DNA of 64,000 nucleotides, from contig JBBELK010001231.1 of assembly GCA_037783545.1 (NCBI GenBank), positions 124,001 to 188,000 on the forward strand. Direction: 5' to 3'. Below the pieces are notes generated by a model. The model was not told the origin of the DNA, ran no database searches, and was given only the letters and a program-made list of their open reading frames with translations. The stretch comes from Henricia sp. BOLD:AAB3569. Taxonomy: Eukaryota; Echinodermata; Asteroidea; Spinulosida; Echinasteridae. The position numbers and the translations under genes are program-made. This document shows, piece by piece, positions 1 through 9,678 of the stretch. Position 1 is the stretch's first letter, and every line of letters begins with the position of its first letter.

Positions 1-2018
1 AATGCGGATAGTCTAGCCATAAGTACAACGTGGTGATTGCGGTTTGTATGCTCAAACGCGGAAAATGATCAGAAACGCCTGTAGCCAATAAAATAGCTGG
101 ATTTCCGCGCATTATTTTTTAACAGCAGAACAAATTACACCAAGGTATTTAATAATTAAGATTTGAATTTAATAAGATTTGAACACGTCAAGTTTTACAC
201 CAGGTTGGTGTAATATATTTAACACCAGTTTTTGCAGTGAACACGTAACCGACATCCCATAATTTTCTCGACATCAACCAATGGGATTAGAATACTAAGC
301 GTCATGCATTGTGATCATGCGCAGTTTATCAAGTTTGACACCATGCACAATCAACACCACTTTTTCTGCTGTTAATCTATTACACAGGTGTTCGTTTGAC
401 ACAAATGTAACACCCAAAGAATTAAAAAACCTTGGTGTTAGAAATTTAACACCACATTGTTTGCAGTGTGGGTGAGTCTGAGAGCGTGAGCAGAAGCGGT
501 CTATGACCTCCTTTTATATAGCACGATAGGGAATATTCCCTCTTGAAAACCCTCATTATCGCCCAAAAGCTAGCTGAATCATCGTGATTAGCAATCGCAC
601 GGAGTCCCCTCAATTTGTTCACAGTTCGGCTGGGGTCGAGGCTACCGTGGGGGTAAAAGAGGTGTAGGGGGGGGGGGGGTGGTGGTGGCTGGCGCTATCA
701 CTCATTTCCTCACCCAATGACACACACAGTAAACGTAATATTTACCCCTTCCTGCTCCGGTCCTTGCTGTTAATGGACGTTTGCGGTCAATTATATTGGC
801 TTGTTGCAGAACTTGTTGGGACTCGGGAAATGTATGCACTGTCTGTAAACACGGTCCTGCGGTATAATATTCGGTTACAGCTGGAACACACCCCTTTGCT
901 GACCCACCCCAAACTGTTTCTACTGAGGGGTAATCCCCACTTAGCTATAATTTGTCAAATGTACAAACAGTACACTCGTCTGGCAGTGTGATAAAGCCTA
1001 CTTGTATGTACTTGTTTTTTCCGACAAAGATGTTCCAAGAGCCTTTGCCGCAGTAAAACAAAATGTGCCCACTTTCCGGGTGCTCTAACAAAGTGTGCTC
1101 GGATGGAGGGGGTCGAGTAAGTGCAAACAGTTGCAATAAAATATGGACTTGTACCGCGCACTTATCCGCGAAACCCAGATTAAGGCCCCTACGTTATTAC
1201 CCCTGATCATAGGGCTCAATTACACTCCATACATACCATCTCAGCTCCCTGGGTGTTTACAGTCCCAGCTGCCTATCAGGCACTCAATGGCTAATCAAAC
1301 ACATCAATCACATGCCCTCTCATCAGGTACCCATTTGCTCTTGGATGGAGAGAAGCAATATGCGTGGAAAAGTGTCTTGCATAAGGGCAGGCGTATATGG
1401 ACCAGACCGGGCCGGCATTCGAACCCACAGTATTTTGGTGGATTATATATTTTGGGTGTATTATGACTTCCCACTAGGTTTCGCACTATAGTTGTGCCTA
1501 GATCGGTCTGTAAATGAAAACTATAAGAGGCTTTGTTGAAGAAATGAAATCAACCAAAAACAACGATGCGACTTAAATAAAGACCTTGAGATTTATTTCT
1601 CCTCTAGATAAAATATGTCTTTGACATAACGACAATGCGCCAAATTATTTTAACATTAAAGAGCACAAAATAAATTATGAATTGCATAATGTACAGTATT
1701 TACATTTTGACATCATTGATAAGAATTTGTACACTGTTTATGAACAATGTTGCAGATATAATAGCTTGTTCGTCTTGCGCACTACATTACAATTTAAAAT
1801 TCAAACTATATTTTAAGATAATTGTTTGGGGAGAGAACAAAATACCTGTCCAAATTTGGCAGACGTTTGGCTAGTAACTGGCCGGTTTCTCCCGTTCCCA
1901 TGCGATATGGTTATAGGCTGATCTATCTGGTGCGCACCGGCCGAAACCGGTTTAGGACTGTGTGACGCATTAGTGCGAATCGAGTCTGAACAAGTTACAT
2001 CGCAATGCGGTCCCTCTC
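1..2018. other. non-coding 3' flank of the protease gene, no gene seen
   Basis: I see no convincing gene here; the open frames are short and have no recognisable domain. The first 470 bases are rich in short TTAACACC/GGTGTTAA-like words in both orientations, and a stretch near 121-136 recurs inverted near 363-380, so a degraded foldback element is possible. A G-run lies at about 667-679. Confidence 0.4.
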
Positions 2019-2127
2019 AGTGGCAGATCCAGCCTCATTATGTACAGGAATACAATGGATTTCAGGGTGCTGTATCCCCCGCTTTTCTTTTGTATTCCTG
2101 TATTTTAATGAGGCTGCATCCGCCACT
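2019..2127. repeat. foldback (hairpin) MITE-like element
   Basis: The first about 37 bases (AGTGGCAGATCCAGCCTCAT and on) return as a near-complementary copy ending at 2127, leaving a loop of roughly 35 bases. The termini resemble those of the hairpin at 25423-25536, so both may belong to one non-autonomous family. It has no coding capacity. Confidence 0.6.
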
Positions 2128-2140
2128 GCCTCTACTACCT

Positions 2141-2271
2141 GTAGCCGATTTCACGTATCCTTACGCACTGCGTAAGCGCGCTTGCGCAACTTTTTATTGG
2201 GTAAGTTGCGCAACATTCCTGTGATAATTACACGCAAGCCATTATACAAAAAAATCGTGAAATCGGCTGCA
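2141..2271. repeat. MITE with GCCGATTTCACG ends, copy 1
   Basis: The ends are inverted copies of GTAGCCGATTTCACG, and the interior carries the words TTGCGCAACTTT and GTTGCGCAAC. The element at 36797-36977 has the same ends and the same interior words, so this is one short non-autonomous DNA transposon family. It abuts the hairpin at 2019-2127. Confidence 0.6.
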
Positions 2272-2713
2272 GCTTCATTAATTGCAGAACAAATCAAGTT
2301 GGGCTGCCTTAGCTTGTGCGTATTCCCGACAGCGACTTGACGATTTCGATCGTACAGTATTACAATGTAATTGTGAATTGTTTCGAATTCTTCTAAAGAC
2401 TATACTCATGTTAAACAGACCAATATAAATATCTTTTTACATTTGATGTCCCTTTCAGCCCTTGTCACGAATGAGTATAGATGACCTCTAAAATAAGTCC
2501 AAGTGTGAGGCGCCCGTCCTAAAACTGACAAATAGGCCTATATTAACATTCAACGCGTGTGTTGCAAAGGGAAGATCTTTGCGGAATAATGTCTTCATCT
2601 AATTCTTTTCCAAGAAATGTGGTTATTTTTCAGAACCGCATTTCCATATCTGGCACTTATATACAGTAGTGTTATTGCATCCGGACTTAACATAGTTCCG
2701 CTGGGTTATGGCT

Positions 2714-2939
2714 GGATTTTGTTTATGAAACAGAAAAAAAGTAGTGTTATGTATAGACCGTATCGAATAGCCGCCATTTCGTGGGGCACCTTTTGTTACT
2801 TAAACCGTTCAACAATGGAAGCACAATATGTGCAACCATGCATGTCCTCAGGGAACAAAAACTGCCCCACGAAATGGCGGCTATTCGATACGGTCTATAC
2901 ATAACACTACTTTTTTTTCTGTTTCATAAAAAAAAATCC
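2714..2939. repeat. hairpin MITE with long, almost perfect arms
   Basis: About 80 bases at the left (GGATTTTG ... CGTGGGGCA) are repeated inverted at the right, and the inner about 60 bases appear perfectly complementary. The loop is about 70 bases. Arms this well preserved suggest a recent insertion. No coding capacity and no clear target duplication were seen. Confidence 0.7.
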
Positions 2940-4690
2940 AAATTAATCTCACAAAGTCCCATTAAATCAATGTACTCCTGTACTCATGTGTGTGAATATT
3001 CAAGAGCAGTTAATGGCACTCTAAGCAAAATAATGTAGTACTAATACATGTTACAAAAATGAGAATGCCAGATTACGTATGCACGCTGAAAACACAAGTG
3101 GTAAATCAACTACATTATTATTAAAACGTGTGGTAAAAATGTACGCATTAAATAATAACCCAATGCGTGTTGGATTTAACACTTTCATTTAACACTTTAT
3201 TTGAAGATGGTCACTAATCGTACGTTTTAATTGCTGGATTAACACGTCTTAATTAGAGGGTGCGTTCTATAAGGGCTGCGTGAATAAGGTATATGTATAT
3301 CAATTTGTACTTCCATATAACTTTAGACCGGACAAATCGCTAGCACGCTAGCATATATAGTTTCATCCTCTTGCAACAGTGCCCCTTTAACGCACTCCCT
3401 CACTCCTGCGAACAGTGGCCCTGTTGAAAAAGGCCCCATTTCGCGGTGGGACTAGCGACAGAAATTTTGTCGCCTCGGCTGGACCAATCAGGACGCTTTG
3501 CAGTGCATTGCAGCGTGATTGCAGGCATTCAAATGTAACGCGCGCAGACTGTAAACACCGTGCATGCATGTGATACATGTATACTCGGTAATGCTGGCCG
3601 TTGTCCGCGTCGACGATTGGCTGCTATTTAAAGCATACTGGGGAATCCGTTCCATTACATTCGTCAGCATGCATATCCCTGTTATTCAATTTGAAAAACT
3701 GCGCAGTAAATCAAGATCGTCGTTTGAAAGTTTGGTAGGAATGGGACAGTCATAAGGAACGGAACCCAATACAATTTCTGGAAAGTATAGAAATCGTTTC
3801 TTTTCTGCATAACATGACCGAATTGATTAAATTACATCAAAATGATTCGGGCGTGAGTTGGCTCAAGACAACAGCCGGCTCACTCCACAGATTTGCGTTT
3901 GTTTCCTCAGGGTATTGTTACGTCGCTTTGCAGAGCTAGAGTGGAAATTCCGTGATATCTCAGGATGATATAGTTTATATACCAAATAGAAAATAAAATC
4001 CTATTGGGTTCATTTTGACATGTGTAAATGTGAATGAAATGAATCAATATTTTTCATAAATGCTATAGATACATGCGGGAGCGGCAAAAAGCGCTGTACT
4101 ATGCGTCTTCATAAGAAGATACGTGATATTGTGTGGTTAATTTTAGTGTGCGATTTTTTAAACCTGCAAAAATACATATACATGTATATGAAGAATGCAA
4201 AAAAATGTACATGTATAAACATAAAAGGTAGAATAAAATTCCAAGTATGACTACGTAATCGAGAAAACATAAAAACAGCGACAATTGAAACAGGAAATTC
4301 AACTTAAGAGTTGCATATTCACAGCAGAGTTATAGGCGAATTGAGACATTACATTCATTTGCTGTATACACGTTTGATTAGTTGTTTTTATTAACGCTGG
4401 GAAGGATAAAGTATGGACCTTACCACAAAGCATACAAAACCCTGTACCACGAGCCTTTTACGTCTGGCGTCCATGGTTCGATTCCTGGCGTCGATTTCCC
4501 AAAAGTTAATACGAGTTCAATGCTTCCTAACACCAACAGCAATGTCCCGAGATAAGAAGAGTGACCCTTCCTAAGACGCGTGTTAGCGCTTGGTGAAATC
4601 GGGCCCTGGACGTGTATGTGGATTATATTAGGTTTCAGCTAGTCCCTACTTGACCGCGTATTACATGAGTATTACCGCATGTGTTTCACA
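2940..4690. other. non-coding, one degraded SINE fragment
   Basis: No gene is supported. Around 4440-4640 there are pieces of the tRNA-related SINE seen better at 20536 and 33213: a B-box-like GGTTCGATTCC and the words GTGTATGTGGATT and AGTCCCTACTTGACCGCG. The rest is unremarkable AT-rich sequence. Confidence 0.4.
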
Positions 4691-4983
4691 AATTAGCCTT
4701 TTGCATGAATAGAGACTGATGTACTGACGTACTTCCTTTCACATGCGCACTTAGTATACACTTGACCAGACTAATGTTTTGTTGCCATGTGCACTTTTTG
4801 TTGCTATGTGCTGTCACCGTATTTAAAGCAACCTGACCGTTGGTTGCTATGCATTGGCGTGCATCACGTCGCAATAACAGCGTAGTCTTAAACTGCACCT
4901 CCATTTGAACTGCACCTCCATTTGAATTTTAAGAATTTGGGACGCCAGTCACAGCAGTAAGGTTATACACGCAAAAGGCTAAT
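4691..4983 (+). repeat. MITE of the AATTAGCC family, copy 1
   Basis: It starts with AATTAGCCTTTTGC and ends with the inverse GCAAAAGGCTAAT. The interior shares blocks with 41121-41450 (CTTCCTTTCACATG, GACCAGACTAA, CTGCACCTC) and, inverted, with 45171-45486. It is a non-autonomous DNA transposon of about 290-330 bp with no coding capacity. Confidence 0.65.
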
Positions 4984-5564
4984 CCTAAAACTGTGCCTCC
5001 TTTTCAACACCGAGTTAATTTAGTTTTAAAAAGTGTAATGTATTCCCGTATAGCTGATGAAAAGGGACAAAAGTGCCATAACATTAACAATAACAATAAC
5101 AAACATGTGAATATATATAAGTGAAATGCCCTTATGCTTGTTCACGAAACAAAATGAGACAATTAAAAACTGAAGATTTTTCAATTGTCTCGTTTTGTTT
5201 TTCCTTCGCTCCATCGCTCATAAAATGGTATAAGAATTAAACAGAATAAAAATAGAAAACAGCTCGAAGAATCATTCGGAAAGTTATACACATAACATTT
5301 AATAAATTACACGCGCGCGCATGCGCAACAGGGCCATGTGATTGGACCGAAACAGCGCTAGAATGCCGTCTTGACGCGCGGCTTAGATTGTTTAAGATTA
5401 AACATTTATTGCAGGAATGCATTCTGGCTGCGCGATGTTTTTTCGAATTAAAATTACTCTTGCAGTTTGCCTGTTTGAAGTATGGCGAACACAAAAGGAG
5501 AACGCACTTTGATTTGGGTATGAATCCAAAGTAAATGCAAAACAACTGCGTTTTATTTATAGTC

Positions 5565-5774
5565 CAGGGGTGGATTGCAATATAACCGTCTTAAGTCTGG
5601 GACACATCATAATTATGTCATGACTGAATTTAGGTGTCCTATGTTTTATGTGTCTCAAGACACAAGTTATGGCATATAATTTCTTCTTGCAAGACAAAAT
5701 CGGTCTATGATGTCATAGTTAAGAAGTCTTAAGATTTAAGACATCTCAACTTTCTTTATTGCAATCCACCCCTG
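5565..5774. repeat. MITE with CAGGGGTGGATTGCAATA ends
   Basis: CAGGGGTGGATTGCAATA at the left is repeated inverted at the right. The interior contains the related words GTCTTAAG and CTTAAGAC. This is a 210-bp non-autonomous element. Confidence 0.6.
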
Positions 5775-6862
5775 TATTTCTGTCCCTGTAACATAATTTG
5801 GTAAGAGTTGAGAAGTTGATCATATTTTTTTTTCTAGCATTGGAATGTGCAGATTTGATGGAAAAGCCCACATTTTCGAGTGGGAAAAATTTAAGATTTT
5901 GTGAGGAAACACTGTCATATGTTTTGCACACAAGGTCTGAAGCCATGATCAACTTCTCAATTCTTTCCCATTTTTTTAACATTTCAAGAAATATATTTTG
6001 AAAAACAAAAATCATACCAAAATAAAGATTCGCCTCCATAGAAGGCTAATGGTTTTTGTTTCTTTAAAGACAATGAGAACGATTCATTCATTATACCGTG
6101 ATTAGTTGACATACTTTTCAAGGCACTTAGTTTATACCCAAAAATGCACTGTCCAAATTCTTGCGTAACGGTGCGTAAAGATATAAAATTACTATATATT
6201 TCACTATATATACATGTTGTATTAATACATAATTTAAGAATTGTTTTTCTACTGTAACGAAACAGGGTAGACAGGATACCAATCTAAATCATGAATATTC
6301 ATGCATGGCGCGCGGCGGCCAATCAGGAGAGCGCATCGCTCTATGTCTGGGCGCTGGCCATGTGATTTTGTCAGTTGTGCAGTATGGCGTCGTTCTGTAA
6401 GGACCTGTGCAGTTAGATCTCATAGTGGTTGACGTGGCGCGGTACAGTTATAATATTTTGCAGTGTAGATCCCGTGTTCTGCGGAGACGCTGTGTCGTGT
6501 GAGGACAGACCGACACCGGGTGACTACGAGTAAGGGTGTAGCTATACGAAACATTCGTGATTTTGTGCTTGTTGTTCTGGAGCAAGTGAGTAGCCGATTG
6601 TTGGGTTTGGGATTGTTAGTTTTGGGGACTCAGATTCAGAAAGGAGGTAATTTGTAGGTTGGGTGTAGGCTACGGGCGATATTGAGGTTGTCTTGGCCTG
6701 TCTGTCAGGACGGCCGAGACGAATCGCTGTCGCATTGCCTGCAGAGCTCTCGTAATTTTGCCCTTTCTCTTTGTGGTCCCGTGAGGGTCAATTATTGGCC
6801 CGGGGCTAACTGTCCGAACTGTATCGTTGGCTGCTCACTTCTCTAGTAGCTTGAAGATTACT

Positions 6863-7060
6863 GCATTGCCGTGCCCGTGAGGATTATTGGCACATTGAGT
6901 ACATGTAACGAGGATTACCGTGCCCATGAGGATTATTGGCACATTGAGTACATGTAACGAGGATTACCGTGCCCATGAGGATTATTGGCACATTGAGTAC
7001 ATGTAACGAGGATTACCGTGCCCATGAGGATTATTGGCACATTGAGTACATGTAACGAGG
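6863..7060 (+). repeat. 49-bp tandem array in the LTR
   Basis: About four copies of a 49-bp unit containing GATTACCGTGCCCATGAGG and ATTATTGGCACATTGAGTAC. The repeated word ACATGTAACGAGG starts at 6901, 6950, 6999 and 7048, an exact 49-bp period. The 3' LTR has the same array 8,622 bp further on. It could be an enhancer-like module, but that is inference. Confidence 0.85.
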
Positions 7061-7084
7061 TTTACGGTACCCCAGTGAGGATTA

Positions 7085-7230
7085 CCTAAGCCACCTCTCA
7101 CGTGTGAGGCTTACTAGAGCCACCTGCCACGTGTGAGGGTTACCTAAGCCACCTCTCACGTGTGAGGCGTACTAGAGCCACCTGCTACGTGTGAGGGTTA
7201 CCTAGAGCCACCTGCCACGTGTGAGGGTTA
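7085..7230 (+). repeat. 29-30-bp tandem array with CACGTG palindromes
   Basis: Five units begin GCCACCT at 7090, 7119, 7148, 7177 and 7207. Each has the core ACGTGTGAGG, four with a full CACGTG and one with TACGTG. In two units the core reads CCTCTCACGTGTGAGG, nearly palindromic. CACGTG is the E-box bound by many bHLH factors; the array may therefore be a transcription-factor platform. Confidence 0.75.
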
Positions 7231-7651
7231 CTTGTACTGCATTTACGTTAATTTATGCGTGAGGTTTATCACGCTGCATTACCCTGCATTATCATTAAAT
7301 CAAGCCTGTGTACATTTATTGATTACAACAGTGATTCTGGATTAAACCATATTGATTGTTGTCTCTGTAATTATTGACTGTAGAGGATTTATTGCATTGC
7401 CCCGTAAGCCTAATTATTAGACCCCGTAGGTTCCGTGAGGTTGATGGTTGCTTAGTAACTGAATAATTCGTCTCCCTTTCGCAAGGTGGTGGTATATTTC
7501 CACCAAACGAACAGCCCCTAGGTTAGGTCCACTGTTCAGTAGATTATCCCCTCTCGTGCAGAGATAACCGCTCATCTCTGTGCGAGGTTAATAAATATAT
7601 TTGTGAGCTAGAGACTAAACCAACCGCAGTACCACCGTACCGCGCCACAAA

Positions 7652-7669
7652 TGGTGTCAGAAGTGGGAT
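7652..7669 (+). promoter_or_regulatory. primer binding site, complementary to tRNA-Leu
   Basis: TGGTGTCAGAAGTGGGAT starts two bases after the LTR. It is the complement of the conserved 3' end of animal tRNA-Leu including the added CCA (ATCCCACTTCTGACACCA), so minus-strand DNA synthesis is probably primed by tRNA-Leu. The tRNA comparison comes from general knowledge of that gene, not from a search. Confidence 0.8.
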
Positions 7670-7792
7670 ACTTTGCGAAGGTTTAGCCGATTTGTTCAGC
7701 GTACTAAAGAGTAACCCATTCGGGGAAATTTTGTCAGTGAACCTCATTGAGGTCCGCTGTGAGGTTTAATTGTGACGAGGTCACACCGTGTT

Positions 7793-8107
7793 ATGCTGAC
7801 CTGGGTTTTCGTTACGGTCAGTGTCATTTGGTTTGTTGTTGTATTGGTTGGTGTAAGGGTTCTATTGAGGAACCGAGCAGAGCTTCAGAGCTTGCGTCAA
7901 GCTGTAAGGCAGCAACTGTCGATTCTCCACAGAATCCGACGTGTAGTGGTTGATACGTGGTTTAGAGTAAATTCGGAAGGCTTTGAACGTGAGGTTCATC
8001 AGCCTGAGTTTACTAGTGAGGTACCACTATCACCCAGTGGCCAGTGGCCAAGTTTAGAGAGTTTGCTCGAGGCTGGGTTTCCTAACGAGGAGGAAACCTC
8101 AGTATGA
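7793..8107 (+). CDS. small single-pass membrane ORF upstream of gag
   Basis: I do not recognise a family. The first ATG of the frame is at 7793 and gives 104 residues; the frame is open a little further upstream through a GTG at 7772. Residues about 2-24 are strongly hydrophobic (WVFVTVSVIWFVVVLVGVRV) and are followed by an Arg- and Gln-rich, probably helical stretch and an acidic tail. This suggests a type III-like or signal-anchored membrane protein, which is unusual before gag. The stop codon overlaps the gag start as ATGA at 8104-8107, an arrangement that would allow reinitiation by terminating ribosomes. The frame is intact and ends exactly at gag, which argues against chance, but a leader sequence without coding function remains possible. 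Confidence 0.5.
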   Translation: MLTWVFVTVSVIWFVVVLVGVRVLLRNRAELQSLRQAVRQQLSILHRIRRVVVDTWFRVNSEGFEREVHQPEFTSEVPLSPSGQWPSLESLLEAGFPNEEETSV

Positions 8108-9678
8108 GTAAAACTAAGGACAGTGAGGTCGCCTTCCGCAGTGAGGCTGACCGTGGGTCTGTCCTTGATGAGCTGAATCGCTCTAGAATGGAGGTTCAGT
8201 GGTTACAGTGGGAGCGAGATCGGCTTTCAGCCGAGTTAGAGGTTGTCAAGAAGGGTGGACAGCCTAAAGGTGTAAGTGAGGTTGCTCCTCAGGGAGGAGG
8301 TAAACCTCACTTTGAGGTTGATTCTGAGATTAGTTGGAAGCTGCCTGAGGATACCTCCGGGTATGCCTCATTGAAGGCACGGGAGCACTCCTATGTTGGT
8401 ACATCACCTGAGTTGGTCCAGAGGGGGGCGAGGCACGTCGAGAGTACACCTCACATGAGGTTTATTCCCACACGTAGTCCTGGTACTAATCCCTTTGAGG
8501 ACCGTGAGGTTGATGGTGCACAGAAGGAGCGAGCTCTCCATAGCGAGTTGTTGAGTTTTGCAACTCGTCCAACTGCTAAACCTAGTGAGGTTTATTGTGA
8601 GGGTGATTCGCTTGGAGTGGGTCGCCAGCAACTCAGAAGTGAGGCACAATTGCCTGGTAGTGAGGTTGACTCACCTAGAGTGGGCCCGTGGCCACTTAAG
8701 AGGGAGTCGAGGTTGGTGGGTAGTGAGGTTTATGGTAAACCTCACGGAGGTAAGCCTCACAGGCCTACAATAACCCCCGACCGTTATAACGGTAAAGTTC
8801 TTTGGAACGATTATTACCGTCATTTTGAGGCTTGTAAGGAAGTAAATCAGTGGTGTGAGGAGCAGGCAGCTGAATTCTTGGCCGCTAGTCTCCAGGGTGA
8901 TGCACTACGAAGCCTCGGCAATGGTTCCAAGAAGTTCGCTTATGGTGAACTTGTGAACATATTGGAGAAGAGATTCGGTCCTGGTCAGCAAGCCGAAAAT
9001 TATTTGGTAGAGTTAAGGCACAGGAGACAGAGGCCTAAGGAAACTCTACAAGAGTTGGGCCAGGCCATCCGTGATTTAACGGTGAAGGCCTACCCTGAAA
9101 TCCCAGAGGAGGCACGTGAGCGCCTTGGAAAAAATCACTTTGTTGATGCTGTTGAAAGTCAGGTAGTTAGGGAAGGCATACATCGCGTTCGCCCGAGAAC
9201 ACTGGACGAAGCGATACGGGCCGCCCTAGAGACCGAGAATTTTGAGAAAATCGAGGTTGAAAGGAGAACCGATAGAAAGCCTGTAAAGTTTGCAAGGGCT
9301 GTCGATTCTGATACTGAGCAGCGTCTTCGGAAGCTGGAGGAAAATTTTGGTCATCAATCGAAGAAGATAGACCAAGTGGTTGAGTTGTTGACAGGACTCA
9401 CCGAACAAGGTCCGAGTCCGAGAGAACAGGCAACATCTCCCCAGATGCAGTCACCAAAGACTGTAAGGAGAAAGCCTGGAGTGCTGAAGTGTTTTAATTG
9501 CGGAGAGGTTGGTCATTTCTCCCGGGAATGCACCAAGCCTCGCAAGAATAGGAGGGATCAGGGAAACGCCAGCCAGCCGACCGACGGGCCCACGGGCAGG
9601 CTGGACATTTTCGAGGGCCCAAGAGAAGAACAAACGAAGCCAGGACGAGGCGGGAGTCAGAAGGCAGAGAGCCGCTAG
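8104..9678 (+). CDS. gag: Gag polyprotein with CCHC zinc knuckle
   Basis: A 524-residue structural protein of the retrotransposon, expected to form the cytoplasmic capsid and package the RNA. The N-terminal about 220 residues are low-complexity, with recurring SEV, GSEV and GKPH segments encoded by GTGAGG and CCTCAC words. Residues about 225-390 look like a retrotransposon Gag capsid domain: aromatic WNDYYRHFEAC, then a leucine/alanine-rich helix, a KRFGPGQQ segment and a long LRHRRQRPKETLQELGQ region. A single zinc knuckle CFNCGEVGHFSREC (C-x2-C-x4-H-x4-C) lies near residue 461, followed by a basic stretch. The ATG at 8104 overlaps the upstream ORF by four bases. The last 127 bases overlap the Pol frame, where a slippery site is present. 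Confidence 0.93.
   Translation: MSKTKDSEVAFRSEADRGSVLDELNRSRMEVQWLQWERDRLSAELEVVKKGGQPKGVSEVAPQGGGKPHFEVDSEISWKLPEDTSGYASLKAREHSYVGTSPELVQRGARHVESTPHMRFIPTRSPGTNPFEDREVDGAQKERALHSELLSFATRPTAKPSEVYCEGDSLGVGRQQLRSEAQLPGSEVDSPRVGPWPLKRESRLVGSEVYGKPHGGKPHRPTITPDRYNGKVLWNDYYRHFEACKEVNQWCEEQAAEFLAASLQGDALRSLGNGSKKFAYGELVNILEKRFGPGQQAENYLVELRHRRQRPKETLQELGQAIRDLTVKAYPEIPEEARERLGKNHFVDAVESQVVREGIHRVRPRTLDEAIRAALETENFEKIEVERRTDRKPVKFARAVDSDTEQRLRKLEENFGHQSKKIDQVVELLTGLTEQGPSPREQATSPQMQSPKTVRRKPGVLKCFNCGEVGHFSRECTKPRKNRRDQGNASQPTDGPTGRLDIFEGPREEQTKPGRGGSQKAESR
9561..9604 (+). promoter_or_regulatory. -1 programmed ribosomal frameshift signal (gag to pol)
   Basis: The heptamer GGGAAAC at 9561-9567 fits the X XXY YYZ rule in the Gag register (G GGA AAC). 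A -1 slip there enters the Pol frame, which is open from 9552, just after a TAG in that frame at 9549-9551. Five bases downstream, CCAGCC at 9573-9578 can pair with GGCTGG at 9599-9604, and the loop holds GGGCCC, which could also pair with GGGCCC at 9615-9620 as a pseudoknot. Retroelements commonly make Gag-Pol this way. Confidence 0.75.

Larger units (their letters stand above)
6253..7649 (+). repeat. 5' LTR
   Basis: A 1,397-bp LTR with canonical TG...CA ends. A CCAAT box lies at 6319-6323 and a TATA-like TATAATAT at 6449-6456, a reasonable U3/R promoter arrangement. A polyadenylation signal AATAAA is at 7590-7595, about 55 bases before the LTR end. Two tandem arrays fill the centre, at 6863-7060 and 7085-7230. 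An LTR near 1.4 kb is long for this superfamily. Confidence 0.95.

Noticed and set aside
6863-7230. CRISPR-like array
   Set aside because: The units are head-to-tail repeats without unique spacers, lie in a retrotransposon LTR and the genome is eukaryotic.
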